From contig OZ251980.1 of the NCBI GenBank assembly GCA_965246745.1, forward strand, positions 2,294,001 to 2,358,000: DNA of 64,000 nucleotides, given 5' to 3'. The translations under genes and the position numbers were made by a program. Origin of the DNA: JANXMY01 sp965246745. GTDB taxonomy: Bacteria > Armatimonadota > Armatimonadia > Armatimonadales > Capsulimonadaceae. This document shows, in pieces, positions 50,140 through 57,627 of the stretch. The notes beneath the pieces are model-generated. The model was not told where the DNA came from. It worked only from the letters and a program-made list of their open reading frames with translations, and did no database searches. Positions within the stretch are counted from its first letter, which is position 1, and every line of letters starts with the position of its first letter.

Positions 50140-51438
50140 ATGCTTAAAGTTTTGGTCATCGGCGGCGGGGGGCGCGAGCATGCGCTGGTCTGGAAGCTGG
50201 CGCAGAGCCGGCAGGTCAGCCGGATTTTCTGTGCGCCGGGCAATGCGGGCATCGCGTCGCTGGCCGAGTGCGTCCCGCTCGCGATCACCGACAGCGACGG
50301 GCTGCTGGCGTTTGCTATCGAAAACGGCATTGACCTCACCGTGGTCGGCCCCGAAGTGCCGCTGATTGCCGGGATTGTGGACGTGTTCGAGCAGCGCGGC
50401 CTGCGGATTTTCGGCCCGGCGGGGGAGCCGGCGCTGCTGGAAGGCTCCAAAGCCTATGCCAAAGGGGTCATGCTGCGCTACAACATCCCGACCGCCCATT
50501 TTGCCGTGTTCGACACGCAGGACGCGGCAGCGTATTACCTCACGTCGCACTTTGAGGCCCACCCCGAAGCGCCGCTGGTGGTCAAGGCCGACGGCGAGGC
50601 GGCGGGCAAAGGGGTGTATATCTGCCGCACTGAGGCCGACGCCCAAAGCGCGGTGCAGCAGATCATGGGCGAGCGTATTTTTGGAGCGTCGGGCGACGCC
50701 GTGGTGATTGAAGAGTTCCTCGAAGGCGAGGAAGCGTCGCTGATGGCGTTCACCGACGGCACGACGATTATTCCGATGCCGGCGGTGCAGGACCATAAGC
50801 GTGCCCTCGACGGCGACGAAGGCCCGAACACCGGCGGGATGGGCTGCTATTCCCCGGTGCCGAATGTCACCCCCGCGCTGTACAGCCAGGCCGTGGACCA
50901 GATTTTGCGCCCGGCGGTGGACGCCATCCGCGAGTCAGGCATTCCGTACAAAGGGGTGCTTTATGCGGGAATTATGATCGGGCCGGGCGGCACGCTCAAA
51001 ACGCTGGAGTTCAACTGCCGCTTCGGGGACCCCGAAACGCAGGTCGTCCTGCCGCTTTTGGAAACCGACCTTGTCGACATACTTTTAGGCGTCACCGACG
51101 CTCATCTCGACGAAGTGACCGTGCGCTGGAAGGCCCAAAGCGCCGTCTGCGTCGTGCTGGCCTCCGGCGGCTACCCTAACGCTTACCCGACCGGCCTGCC
51201 GATTGCAGGCTTGGAGCAAGTCGCGCACCTGTCGGACGTGGCCCTGTTTCACGCCGGCACCAAGTTCGACAGCGACGGCGAAGTCGTGACCAATGGCGGC
51301 CGCGTCCTCGGCGTCACCGCCCTCGGCGACGACTTCACCCAAGCCCGCGCCCGCGCCTACGCCGCCGTCAAAAACATCGGCTTCGACCATATGCACTATC
51401 GCATCGACATCGGCTACCGGGCGGAGAAGCCGGAATGA
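50140..51438 (+). CDS. purD: Phosphoribosylamine-glycine ligase
   Basis: PurD joins phosphoribosylamine and glycine using ATP, the second step of purine synthesis. The 432-residue length is normal. It starts MLKVLVIGGGGREHALVWKL and has GPEVPLIAGIVD, the ATP-grasp motif LVVKADGEAAGKGVYIC, QDHKRALDGDEGPNTGGMG and the metal-binding LEFNCRFGDPETQ. A DUF3883 gene overlaps its stop by four bases. Confidence 0.96.
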   Translation: MLKVLVIGGGGREHALVWKLAQSRQVSRIFCAPGNAGIASLAECVPLAITDSDGLLAFAIENGIDLTVVGPEVPLIAGIVDVFEQRGLRIFGPAGEPALLEGSKAYAKGVMLRYNIPTAHFAVFDTQDAAAYYLTSHFEAHPEAPLVVKADGEAAGKGVYICRTEADAQSAVQQIMGERIFGASGDAVVIEEFLEGEEASLMAFTDGTTIIPMPAVQDHKRALDGDEGPNTGGMGCYSPVPNVTPALYSQAVDQILRPAVDAIRESGIPYKGVLYAGIMIGPGGTLKTLEFNCRFGDPETQVVLPLLETDLVDILLGVTDAHLDEVTVRWKAQSAVCVVLASGGYPNAYPTGLPIAGLEQVAHLSDVALFHAGTKFDSDGEVVTNGGRVLGVTALGDDFTQARARAYAAVKNIGFDHMHYRIDIGYRAEKPE

Positions 51439-52205
51439 GCGCGAGCGATGTCAGCCGGTCGCGCCTTGAAACAAAAGCCCTGGTTCTCGGCTACGCGATG
51501 AGCCGCTTGGATACTGTTTACCTGTCCCGGCGCGGGCTGAAACGATGGAGCGACGCTTACAAAGAAGCGGCCGAGGCACTTTCAGAACCGGCAGCCAGCT
51601 TCAACAATCTGCGTGATGAATTTGATCCGATCCACTCAAACGCGCGGCTCGGCTGGCATAAGCGTCCGCTGCGGCCCACGCGCCTGCGGATTGTCGCCGA
51701 GCTTCAGGAAATCAGTGACGATGCGCTGTTAGAATTGGTAGCCTGCATCCTCCGGCGCGAAGAAGAGCCGATCCTTGAAGCTGTAGATGCTTTGGCCTTC
51801 GTCCCGCGCACGGCTTACAATGTTGCGGAGCGCCTGCTGACGGGGCGGCGAGCAGAAGAATTTTTCCTCCGAAATTCTCGCGCATTAGTCCAATTCGAGA
51901 CGGCGGATATTATAGACCGTCGTTTGGACGCCTGCGGCTTTGACTTCGGCGTTCGGCAGCAGCCGTTTCTTGCCATTGAAGTTAAGGGTCTGAAACCGCT
52001 GCGAGGCGGCATTCAGTTTACCGACCGCGAATGGCGAGAAGCGAAAAGCCGACGCGAAAACTACAAGCTGGTGGTAGTCGGAAACCTGGCCGCCGACCCG
52101 GTCGCGCAAGTTTTTTCGGACCCATATCGGGTGTTAAATGCTTCTTGTACGCTGCAAACTTCGGTCAGTGCTGTTTGGCGCTCAATCGTCTCCGTTTCTG
52201 TCTAA
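51435..52205 (+). CDS. DUF3883-domain protein (predicted nuclease-fold)
   Basis: A 256-residue protein. The C-terminal half is DUF3883: GFDFGVRQQPFLAIEVKGLK carries Asp and the E-V-K pair of a PD-(D/E)XK-like core, then GGIQFTDREWREAKSRRENYK and LVVVGNL. The N-terminal 130 residues are helical and unrecognised. DUF3883 proteins are often next to restriction or other DNA-conflict genes. Its start overlaps purD by ATGA, so it is read from a housekeeping operon. It is convergent with the next gene by a four-base overlap. Confidence 0.82.
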   Translation: MSASDVSRSRLETKALVLGYAMSRLDTVYLSRRGLKRWSDAYKEAAEALSEPAASFNNLRDEFDPIHSNARLGWHKRPLRPTRLRIVAELQEISDDALLELVACILRREEEPILEAVDALAFVPRTAYNVAERLLTGRRAEEFFLRNSRALVQFETADIIDRRLDACGFDFGVRQQPFLAIEVKGLKPLRGGIQFTDREWREAKSRRENYKLVVVGNLAADPVAQVFSDPYRVLNASCTLQTSVSAVWRSIVSVSV

Positions 52206-52570
52206 AACGGCCAAAACAGCGTATACAGCCGATAATCGTCCACGCCGTCAACTCGGCGAAGGCGGGCAAGGATTTCACCTTTGGCACAAACGTAATTGAC
52301 GAGAAGAGTGAGACTGCCCGGCGAGTCGTCCCAAGTCTGCTCCCAGTGGACGCTTTGCAGTCCGAAACCCTGGGCAGCTTCGACAGCGGAAAACTCGTCC
52401 CAGCGGCGGTTGACAACGCCGGTCACGGTAAGCAATGTCCCGCCCTGAAAGAGAACATCAAAGTCGGTCTTCGTGAAAGTTTGCGTATCAAGCGTAATTT
52501 CCAGGGTAACTATGATGCGCGGTCTCCCAAACAAACTATAGCGCCTTTTGCGTAATTCGTCAATCGTCAT
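52202..52570 (-). CDS. Hypothetical protein tail-to-tail with DUF3883 gene
   Basis: A 122-residue unrecognised protein, predicted alpha/beta, with MTIDELRKRRYSLFGRPRII and a strand-rich middle (TDFDVLFQGGTLLTVTGVV). ATG 52570 is chosen since upstream codons overlap the glycosyltransferase gene. It overlaps the DUF3883 stop by four bases on the opposite strand, so antisense interference is possible. Function unknown. Confidence 0.6.
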   Translation of the reverse strand: MTIDELRKRRYSLFGRPRIIVTLEITLDTQTFTKTDFDVLFQGGTLLTVTGVVNRRWDEFSAVEAAQGFGLQSVHWEQTWDDSPGSLTLLVNYVCAKGEILARLRRVDGVDDYRLYTLFWPF

Positions 52571-52598
52571 CTCATTCGCGAGGAGTGCTCGAAAAATC

Positions 52599-53855
52599 AT
52601 GCGCGTTGTTATGCTTACTTGGGAGTACCCTCCTAAGATTGTCGGCGGGATTTCGCCGCATGTGTTCGGGCTGGCGCATGCGCTGGTCCGGCAGGGGGTC
52701 GAAGTGCATGTCATCACCTGCGAGCATCCGGGGGCGGCGGCGGAAGCCGTGGAAGATGGAATTTATCTGTACCGCGTGACGCCGGCAGGGCCGGGCAACG
52801 ATTTTATTCACTGGGTGCAGCTTCTCAATGACGCGATGCTGGCGCGGGCCGACACGCTGATTGCGGAGGTTTTAGGCAGAAACGACGGGGACGCGCTGCT
52901 GCTGCATGCCCACGACTGGCTGACGCATTTCAGCGCGGCGGCGCTGAAGCACAAATACCATCTGCCGCTGGTCGCGACGATCCACGCCACCGAGTATGGA
53001 CGCAACAGCGGCATCAGCGGGCCGACCCAAGAGTATATCAACTCGGTCGAGACGCAGCTTCAAAACGAAGCCTGGCGGGTGGTGGTCTGCACCGAGTTTA
53101 TGAAGCGTGAGTGCGAGTTCGCCTTCGGCACGCCCTGGGATAAAATGGACGTGGTGCCGAACGGGGTGGACGCCGCCAAGTTCACGCTGCCGGAGTTCAC
53201 GCCGGCCGAGAAAGCCGAGTTTCGCGCCCGGTACGCCGCACCGGAAGAAAAGATCATTTTCTTTGTCGGGCGCATGGTCCGCGAAAAAGGTGTTCAGGTG
53301 CTGATTGAAGCGCTGCCGAAAGTGCGCTGGGGCTACCACGACGCCAAGCTCTTGATCTGCGGCGGCGGGCAGCGGGAGCATCTGGTCAACCTGGCGGCAT
53401 ACCTCGGCATGGAGCGCCATGTCTACTTTGCGGGCTTTGTGCCGGACGCCGACTTGATGAAGATTTACGCGATCATTGACATCGCATGCTTTCCGAGCCT
53501 GTATGAGCCGTTCGGCATTGTCGCGCTCGAAGCGATGGCCGCCAAAGTCCCCGTGGTCGTCTCCGACGCCGGCGGCCTGCCGGAAGTGGTCGAAAACGAT
53601 GTCACGGGCATCACGACCTACGCCGGCAGTCCGAACTCGCTGGCCGACGGACTGCTGCGTCTGCTCCATGAACCCGAAACCGCCGCGCGGCTGTCCGACG
53701 CCGCTTACGCCCGCGTTTTGACGACTTTCAACTGGGACACGATTGCCGCCCAAACGCGGACCGTCTACGACCGCGTCTCCTCGGAGTATTCGGCAAGCGA
53801 CTGGCGCATGCCGAATTTGACTCCGGCGGTGCTGCCTTCTGCCTCCGATGTTTAA
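52599..53855 (+). CDS. Glycosyltransferase family 4 / glycogen-synthase-like
   Basis: A 418-residue GT-B enzyme. The N-terminal domain starts MRVVMLTWEYPPKIVGGISPH, the Lys-x-Gly-Gly type donor loop of glycogen-synthase-like enzymes; the C-terminal domain has FVGRMVREKGVQVLIEAL and the E-x7-E motif in FPSLYEPFGIVALEAMA. It transfers glucose or a similar sugar from a nucleotide donor; a role in glycogen or maltosaccharide synthesis is likely but unproven. AGGAG lies 14 bases before the ATG. Confidence 0.88.
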   Translation: MRVVMLTWEYPPKIVGGISPHVFGLAHALVRQGVEVHVITCEHPGAAAEAVEDGIYLYRVTPAGPGNDFIHWVQLLNDAMLARADTLIAEVLGRNDGDALLLHAHDWLTHFSAAALKHKYHLPLVATIHATEYGRNSGISGPTQEYINSVETQLQNEAWRVVVCTEFMKRECEFAFGTPWDKMDVVPNGVDAAKFTLPEFTPAEKAEFRARYAAPEEKIIFFVGRMVREKGVQVLIEALPKVRWGYHDAKLLICGGGQREHLVNLAAYLGMERHVYFAGFVPDADLMKIYAIIDIACFPSLYEPFGIVALEAMAAKVPVVVSDAGGLPEVVENDVTGITTYAGSPNSLADGLLRLLHEPETAARLSDAAYARVLTTFNWDTIAAQTRTVYDRVSSEYSASDWRMPNLTPAVLPSASDV

Positions 53856-53924
53856 CCGCTGCCGGCCTGCGGAACAATCTCTTTGTGGGCGCTGTTACAT
53901 TTAACAGAACGCAGAGAGGGAAGT

Positions 53925-54107
53925 ATGGGAACAGCAGTGATTGTGCTGGGCATTTACATGGCGCTGGCGGTGTTGTTTTACGCCCGGCTGACGGCGACGG
54001 CGACCGACGGCCTTTCGCCGCGCGTGGACAAGCCGCCGGTCTGGCACCGCGCCCGGCGGCGGGCCAAAGAGGCTGTGCGCCGGATGCGGCCCGCGCGGAA
54101 GCGCTGA
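53925..54107 (+). CDS. Small single-span membrane protein
   Basis: A 60-residue protein with one N-terminal helix (TAVIVLGIYMALAVLFYARL) and a strongly basic C-terminal tail (WHRARRRAKEAVRRMRPARKR), so the tail should be cytosolic. GAGAGGGAAG precedes ATG 53925. It is followed by a strong terminator. No family recognised. Confidence 0.7.
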   Translation: MGTAVIVLGIYMALAVLFYARLTATATDGLSPRVDKPPVWHRARRRAKEAVRRMRPARKR

Positions 54108-54124
54108 AAATAGGTTCAGGAAAA

Positions 54125-54155
54125 CCCCCGATGACAGCGTATCGGGGGCTTTTTT
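54125..54155 (+). terminator. Rho-independent terminator
   Basis: CCCCCGAT/ATCGGGGG stem with an eight-base loop and six T residues, 17 bases after the small membrane protein gene. It ends the GT4/small-protein transcript. Confidence 0.93.
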
Positions 54156-54262
54156 ATGGGTGACCGCCGTGCCGTCAGCCGCCACGGCGGGAGACCTGCG
54201 TTCTCTCGGATTGTAGATTGCGTCCGGCAGGAAAATCGTGCGCCGGTGCCGAAACAGCGGGC

Positions 54263-55342
54263 ATGACTGAGCCAATCGGAACCGGGCCAATCGGGATCGG
54301 GATTATCGGGACAGGGCAGGTAGCGACGACCCGGCACCTGCCGGCGTTTGCCAAGCTGCAAGACGAAGGCCGGGTACGCCTGGTGGCGCTGTGCGATGTC
54401 GGCGAGGCGCGGGCACAGGCAGCGGCGGACAAGTTCGGCGTCCCGCGCGTTTTTACCGACTACCGTGACCTGCTGGCCCTCGGCGAAATAGATGCCGTGG
54501 CGGTCTGCACGACCAACTACCTGCACCAAGCGCCGGTCGTCGCCGCATTTGCCGCCGGCAAGCACGTTTTGTGCGAAAAGCCGCTGGCTTTGAACGCGGC
54601 GGAAGGCGCGGCTATGGTCGCGGCGGGCCGGGCGGCGGGGCGTCAGCTTCAAGTCGGCTACAACCTGCGCTTCGGGCCGGGGGCGCAGTCGGTGCGGCGG
54701 TTTCTCGATGACGGCCGGCTCGGCGAGGTGTACCATGTCCGCGCTCAGGCCCTGCGCCGCCGGGGCATCCCGAGCCACGGCGCGTTTACCGACAAAGCCA
54801 AGCAGGGCGGGGGGCCGCTGATTGACATCGGCGCTCATGTCTTAGACTTATCGCTCTGGCTGATGGACTTTCCCCGGCCCGTGTCGGTCTCGGGTCAGAC
54901 GCAGACGAAATTCGGCCATCGCGAGGGGATCATCGGCCTGCGCGGCGACTGGAGCCGCGAAAACTTTTCGGTCGAGGACTTCGCGGCGGGCTTTGTGCGC
55001 TTTGAAAACGGCGCGACGCTGGCTTTGGAAGCGTCGTTTGCGTCGAACATCGCCCAAGACCAGTTCCAGACGACTCTGCTGGGCACGGAAGGCGGGGCGT
55101 TTTTGGATTTGATCACCGAAGCCAACACCCGCATCTACCGCGAGGAAAGCGGGACGCTGACCGACACTACGCCTGTGTTCCTGCCCCAGCTCCACACCCA
55201 CGAAGCCGAAATCCGCGCGTTTGTTCAGGCGCTCACCGACCATACGCCGGTTCCCGTTCCCGGCGAGCAGGCATTGGTCGTCACACAGATCATGGACGCG
55301 CTGTATTTGTCGGCAGAGACAGGCCGCGAGGTGTTGCTGTGA
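54263..55342 (+). CDS. Gfo/Idh/MocA-family oxidoreductase (second paralogue)
   Basis: A 359-residue NAD(P)-dependent dehydrogenase: Rossmann motif GIGIIGTGQVATTRHLPAF, cofactor-region CEKPLALNAAEG and substrate-side GGGPLIDIGAHVLDLSLWLM with the conserved Asp and His. Unlike the copy at 17314 it lies in an operon, its stop overlapping a VOC gene by four bases. Likely a sugar or cyclitol dehydrogenase; substrate unknown. Confidence 0.93.
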   Translation: MTEPIGTGPIGIGIIGTGQVATTRHLPAFAKLQDEGRVRLVALCDVGEARAQAAADKFGVPRVFTDYRDLLALGEIDAVAVCTTNYLHQAPVVAAFAAGKHVLCEKPLALNAAEGAAMVAAGRAAGRQLQVGYNLRFGPGAQSVRRFLDDGRLGEVYHVRAQALRRRGIPSHGAFTDKAKQGGGPLIDIGAHVLDLSLWLMDFPRPVSVSGQTQTKFGHREGIIGLRGDWSRENFSVEDFAAGFVRFENGATLALEASFASNIAQDQFQTTLLGTEGGAFLDLITEANTRIYREESGTLTDTTPVFLPQLHTHEAEIRAFVQALTDHTPVPVPGEQALVVTQIMDALYLSAETGREVLL

Positions 55343-55779
55343 CCGAGTGGAGCCGGCTGGTCCCGGAGCTGACTGTCTCCGACTTCGCTGTCTCGCTGCG
55401 GTTTTATACCGATTTGCTTGGGTTTCAAGTTGTCCATCGGCGCGAGAACCCGCCGTTTGCGTATCTTGACTTGGACGGGGTTCAGTTTATGCTGGAAGCG
55501 TTTCACGAAGGCGGCTGGAACACGGGCACGCTTCAGAAGCCTTTTGGCCGGGGAATTAACTTCCAGATTGAGCGGACCGACATTCAGCCGGTCTTGGACG
55601 CGCTGACCGAAGCAGAATACCCGCTGTTCCGCGCCGTGGCCGAAACCTGGTACGAGACCGCCGACGCGATGTCGGGTCAAAGGGAGTTTCTCGTGCAGGA
55701 CCCCGACGGCTACCTTCTCCGCTTCTGTCAGCACCTCGGCGAGAAGCCCTTAGAGGGAAATTATGACAACCACGGCTGA
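55339..55779 (+). CDS. Bleomycin-resistance-like VOC protein
   Basis: A 146-residue VOC protein starting with GTG inside the dehydrogenase stop region. It has the paired pattern RLVPELTVSDFAVSLRFYTD, FAYLDLDGVQFMLEAF and EFLVQDPDGYLLRFCQHLG of the Ble/glyoxalase group. A drug-binding role is possible but many such proteins have other ligands. Co-transcribed with the dehydrogenase. Confidence 0.87.
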   Translation: MTEWSRLVPELTVSDFAVSLRFYTDLLGFQVVHRRENPPFAYLDLDGVQFMLEAFHEGGWNTGTLQKPFGRGINFQIERTDIQPVLDALTEAEYPLFRAVAETWYETADAMSGQREFLVQDPDGYLLRFCQHLGEKPLEGNYDNHG

Positions 55780-55836
55780 TCTGCCGCCGGACGCACTAAA
55801 GGGAGACGAAGATGCCATCAACGCCGCCGGGCGTGG

Positions 55837-55842
55837 TACAAT
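55837..55842 (+). promoter_or_regulatory. -10 box of a probable leaderless transcript (MFS gene)
   Basis: TACAAT ends exactly six bases before ATG 55849, the same spacing as at moxR and the Phd antitoxin gene. There is no room for a ribosome-binding site. Confidence 0.6.
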
Positions 55843-55848
55843 AGCTTT

Positions 55849-57312
55849 ATGAGTCAGTCCCCTCCACAATCTGTGCCGCCTTCTTCCGCATCCGCGCCCG
55901 TCCCCGCGCGGGGGTGGCTGGCGGCGGTTTTGCCGGTGGTGGCGATTGCGGCGTGTACGGAGCTTGGGATTTCGGTGCTGGGCAACTCGGCCCTGCCGAT
56001 TTACTTCACCAAAGGGCTGCATATCTCGACGCATGTGATGGGGCTGCTGCTGGTTTGGTTTTATGTGTCCGAGTCGCTGTTTAAATCGCCGCTCGGCATG
56101 CTGGCCGACCGGATCGGGCGCAAGCCGCTGATACTCGGCGGCGCGGCGATCACGGTGTTTACGCCGATTTTGATGATCTCGATGCGGTACGACCCGGCGC
56201 TGGCGACTTCGTTTGCCGTGCTGGTGGGCTTCGGGGTGCTGCGTGCGCTGGACGGGCTGGGGCAGGCGGCGATGTGGCCGTCGCTGTATGCGTATGTCGG
56301 GGACGTGGTGGCGGAGCAGAAGCGCGGCGCGGCGATGGGCGCGATGAACGTGGTGTATATGCTCGGCACGGCGTTTGCGTTTCTCGCAGGCGGCTTTGCC
56401 GACGATTCGTTCGGCCCGTGGCTGACCAAGCAGGAAACGTTCGGCGATGCCGTTCACCGGGTCGGGCACTCGATCCATCAAGGCGGGCAGCATTTGGCGT
56501 CGCACCTGCACCGGCACGCGTCCGCCGCCGGGGTGTCCGTCCCGGCGGCTCCCCAAGTGCCGCCGAATCATCAGCCCGAGTACTACTACCCGTCGTTTTA
56601 TCTGGCCAGCGTTTTGTTTGCGCTGGCCGTGTTCGCGGCGATGGCGCTGAAAAGCCGCAAGCCCGAAGCGGCGGCGCACCCGGACGCGACGTCCGGCGAA
56701 AGCATGACCCGCGCTCAGTTTGTGGACGCCCTCCGAACCGTGCCGCAGTTTCTTGGGATCGCGTTTGTGACGTTTCTCGGGATCGGCTGCATTGTGCCGA
56801 TCATGAAGCTGTTTGTGCTGGATCAGTTTCACATCACCGAGTCGGAGTTTGGGGTGCTGGTGCTCGGGCCGGCCTTGATCATTGCGGCGATTGCCCTGCC
56901 GGCGGGGCAGCTTGCCGACCGCTGGGGCAAGTCCCGGTCGGTGCGGCTGGGGTTTGTGCTGTGCGCGGCGGGCCTGGCGGGCATCTGCGGCCTGGACTTT
57001 CTGCACACCGGCAAGTTTGCGTTTCTGGCGGCGGCGACCGTGCTGGGGATCGGCTTTATGATTGCGTTTCCGGCGTGGCTGGCGCTTTTGACGGTGCTGG
57101 GCGGGGAGCATCAGCGCGGGACGATCTTTGCGGCGGTTTCCACCGCGCAGGGGCTGGGGGCGCTCGGCGGGGTGGCGCTCGGGACGCAGATTTACGACTC
57201 GGTCGGGCACATTGCGCCGTTTCTGGCGGCGGCGGGCTTTGTCGGTGTCGGCACGGTTTTGGTGCTGGTGTTTGTGCATCCGCGCCGGCTCGGCCCGGCG
57301 GGAAGCGTTTAA
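55849..57312 (+). CDS. MFS transporter with His-rich central loop
   Basis: A 487-residue major-facilitator protein with about twelve helices; the loop after helix 2 carries GMLADRIGRKPLILGG (the D-R-x-G-R-K motif of MFS exporters), and a weaker copy QLADRWGKSRSVRLG is in the second half. The central loop (about residues 200-225) contains seven His within about 21 residues (HRVGHSIHQGG, then HLASHLHRHA), suggesting metal binding or sensing. It probably exports a drug or metabolite; substrate unknown. Confidence 0.9.
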   Translation: MSQSPPQSVPPSSASAPVPARGWLAAVLPVVAIAACTELGISVLGNSALPIYFTKGLHISTHVMGLLLVWFYVSESLFKSPLGMLADRIGRKPLILGGAAITVFTPILMISMRYDPALATSFAVLVGFGVLRALDGLGQAAMWPSLYAYVGDVVAEQKRGAAMGAMNVVYMLGTAFAFLAGGFADDSFGPWLTKQETFGDAVHRVGHSIHQGGQHLASHLHRHASAAGVSVPAAPQVPPNHQPEYYYPSFYLASVLFALAVFAAMALKSRKPEAAAHPDATSGESMTRAQFVDALRTVPQFLGIAFVTFLGIGCIVPIMKLFVLDQFHITESEFGVLVLGPALIIAAIALPAGQLADRWGKSRSVRLGFVLCAAGLAGICGLDFLHTGKFAFLAAATVLGIGFMIAFPAWLALLTVLGGEHQRGTIFAAVSTAQGLGALGGVALGTQIYDSVGHIAPFLAAAGFVGVGTVLVLVFVHPRRLGPAGSV

Positions 57313-57366
57313 AACCGTTCGCGCCAAGAAGTTTTTCCGGGGCGGGGCGTTTTCCCTGAAAACCGC

Positions 57367-57395
57367 TTGCACAAACGCGGCGTCTGTGTTATAAT
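57367..57395 (+). promoter_or_regulatory. Promoter of the giant secreted protein gene
   Basis: TTGCAC (57367-57372), 17 bases and a perfect TATAAT (57390-57395). Transcription from about 57402 gives a leader of about 225 bases, which contains AAGATCACG twice (near 57436 and 57451) but no hairpin I can assign. Nothing else is seen between 57313 and 57627. Confidence 0.8.
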
Positions 57396-57627
57396 GCAGG
57401 AGTCTTCGGGTTTTTCCATTCACGTTGCAGCGATCAAGATCACGATTGCAAGATCACGCGCGAGCGCCGGGCTGCTTGACCTGCCGCCGCATTTATCCCC
57501 CCCAAAATACGTTTGTCCTGCCGCTTTGTTCCGTTTGACTCATCCTGCGCCGCCTGCCGACGCTTCGGTCCCGAGACCGCGCCCGGAGCGACCCGCATTG
57601 CACACAACCAGGGAGGTTGTACTCGTC

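Noticed and set aside
55762..55852. A 29-codon frame ending in the ATGA overlap with the MFS start
   Set aside because: Too short to support, no family likeness, and the region is explained by the MFS promoter.
55750..57423. A 557-codon open frame on the minus strand opposite the MFS gene
   Set aside because: It is Arg/His/Gln-rich antisense sequence produced by GC-rich codons of the real gene; no ribosome-binding site or domain.
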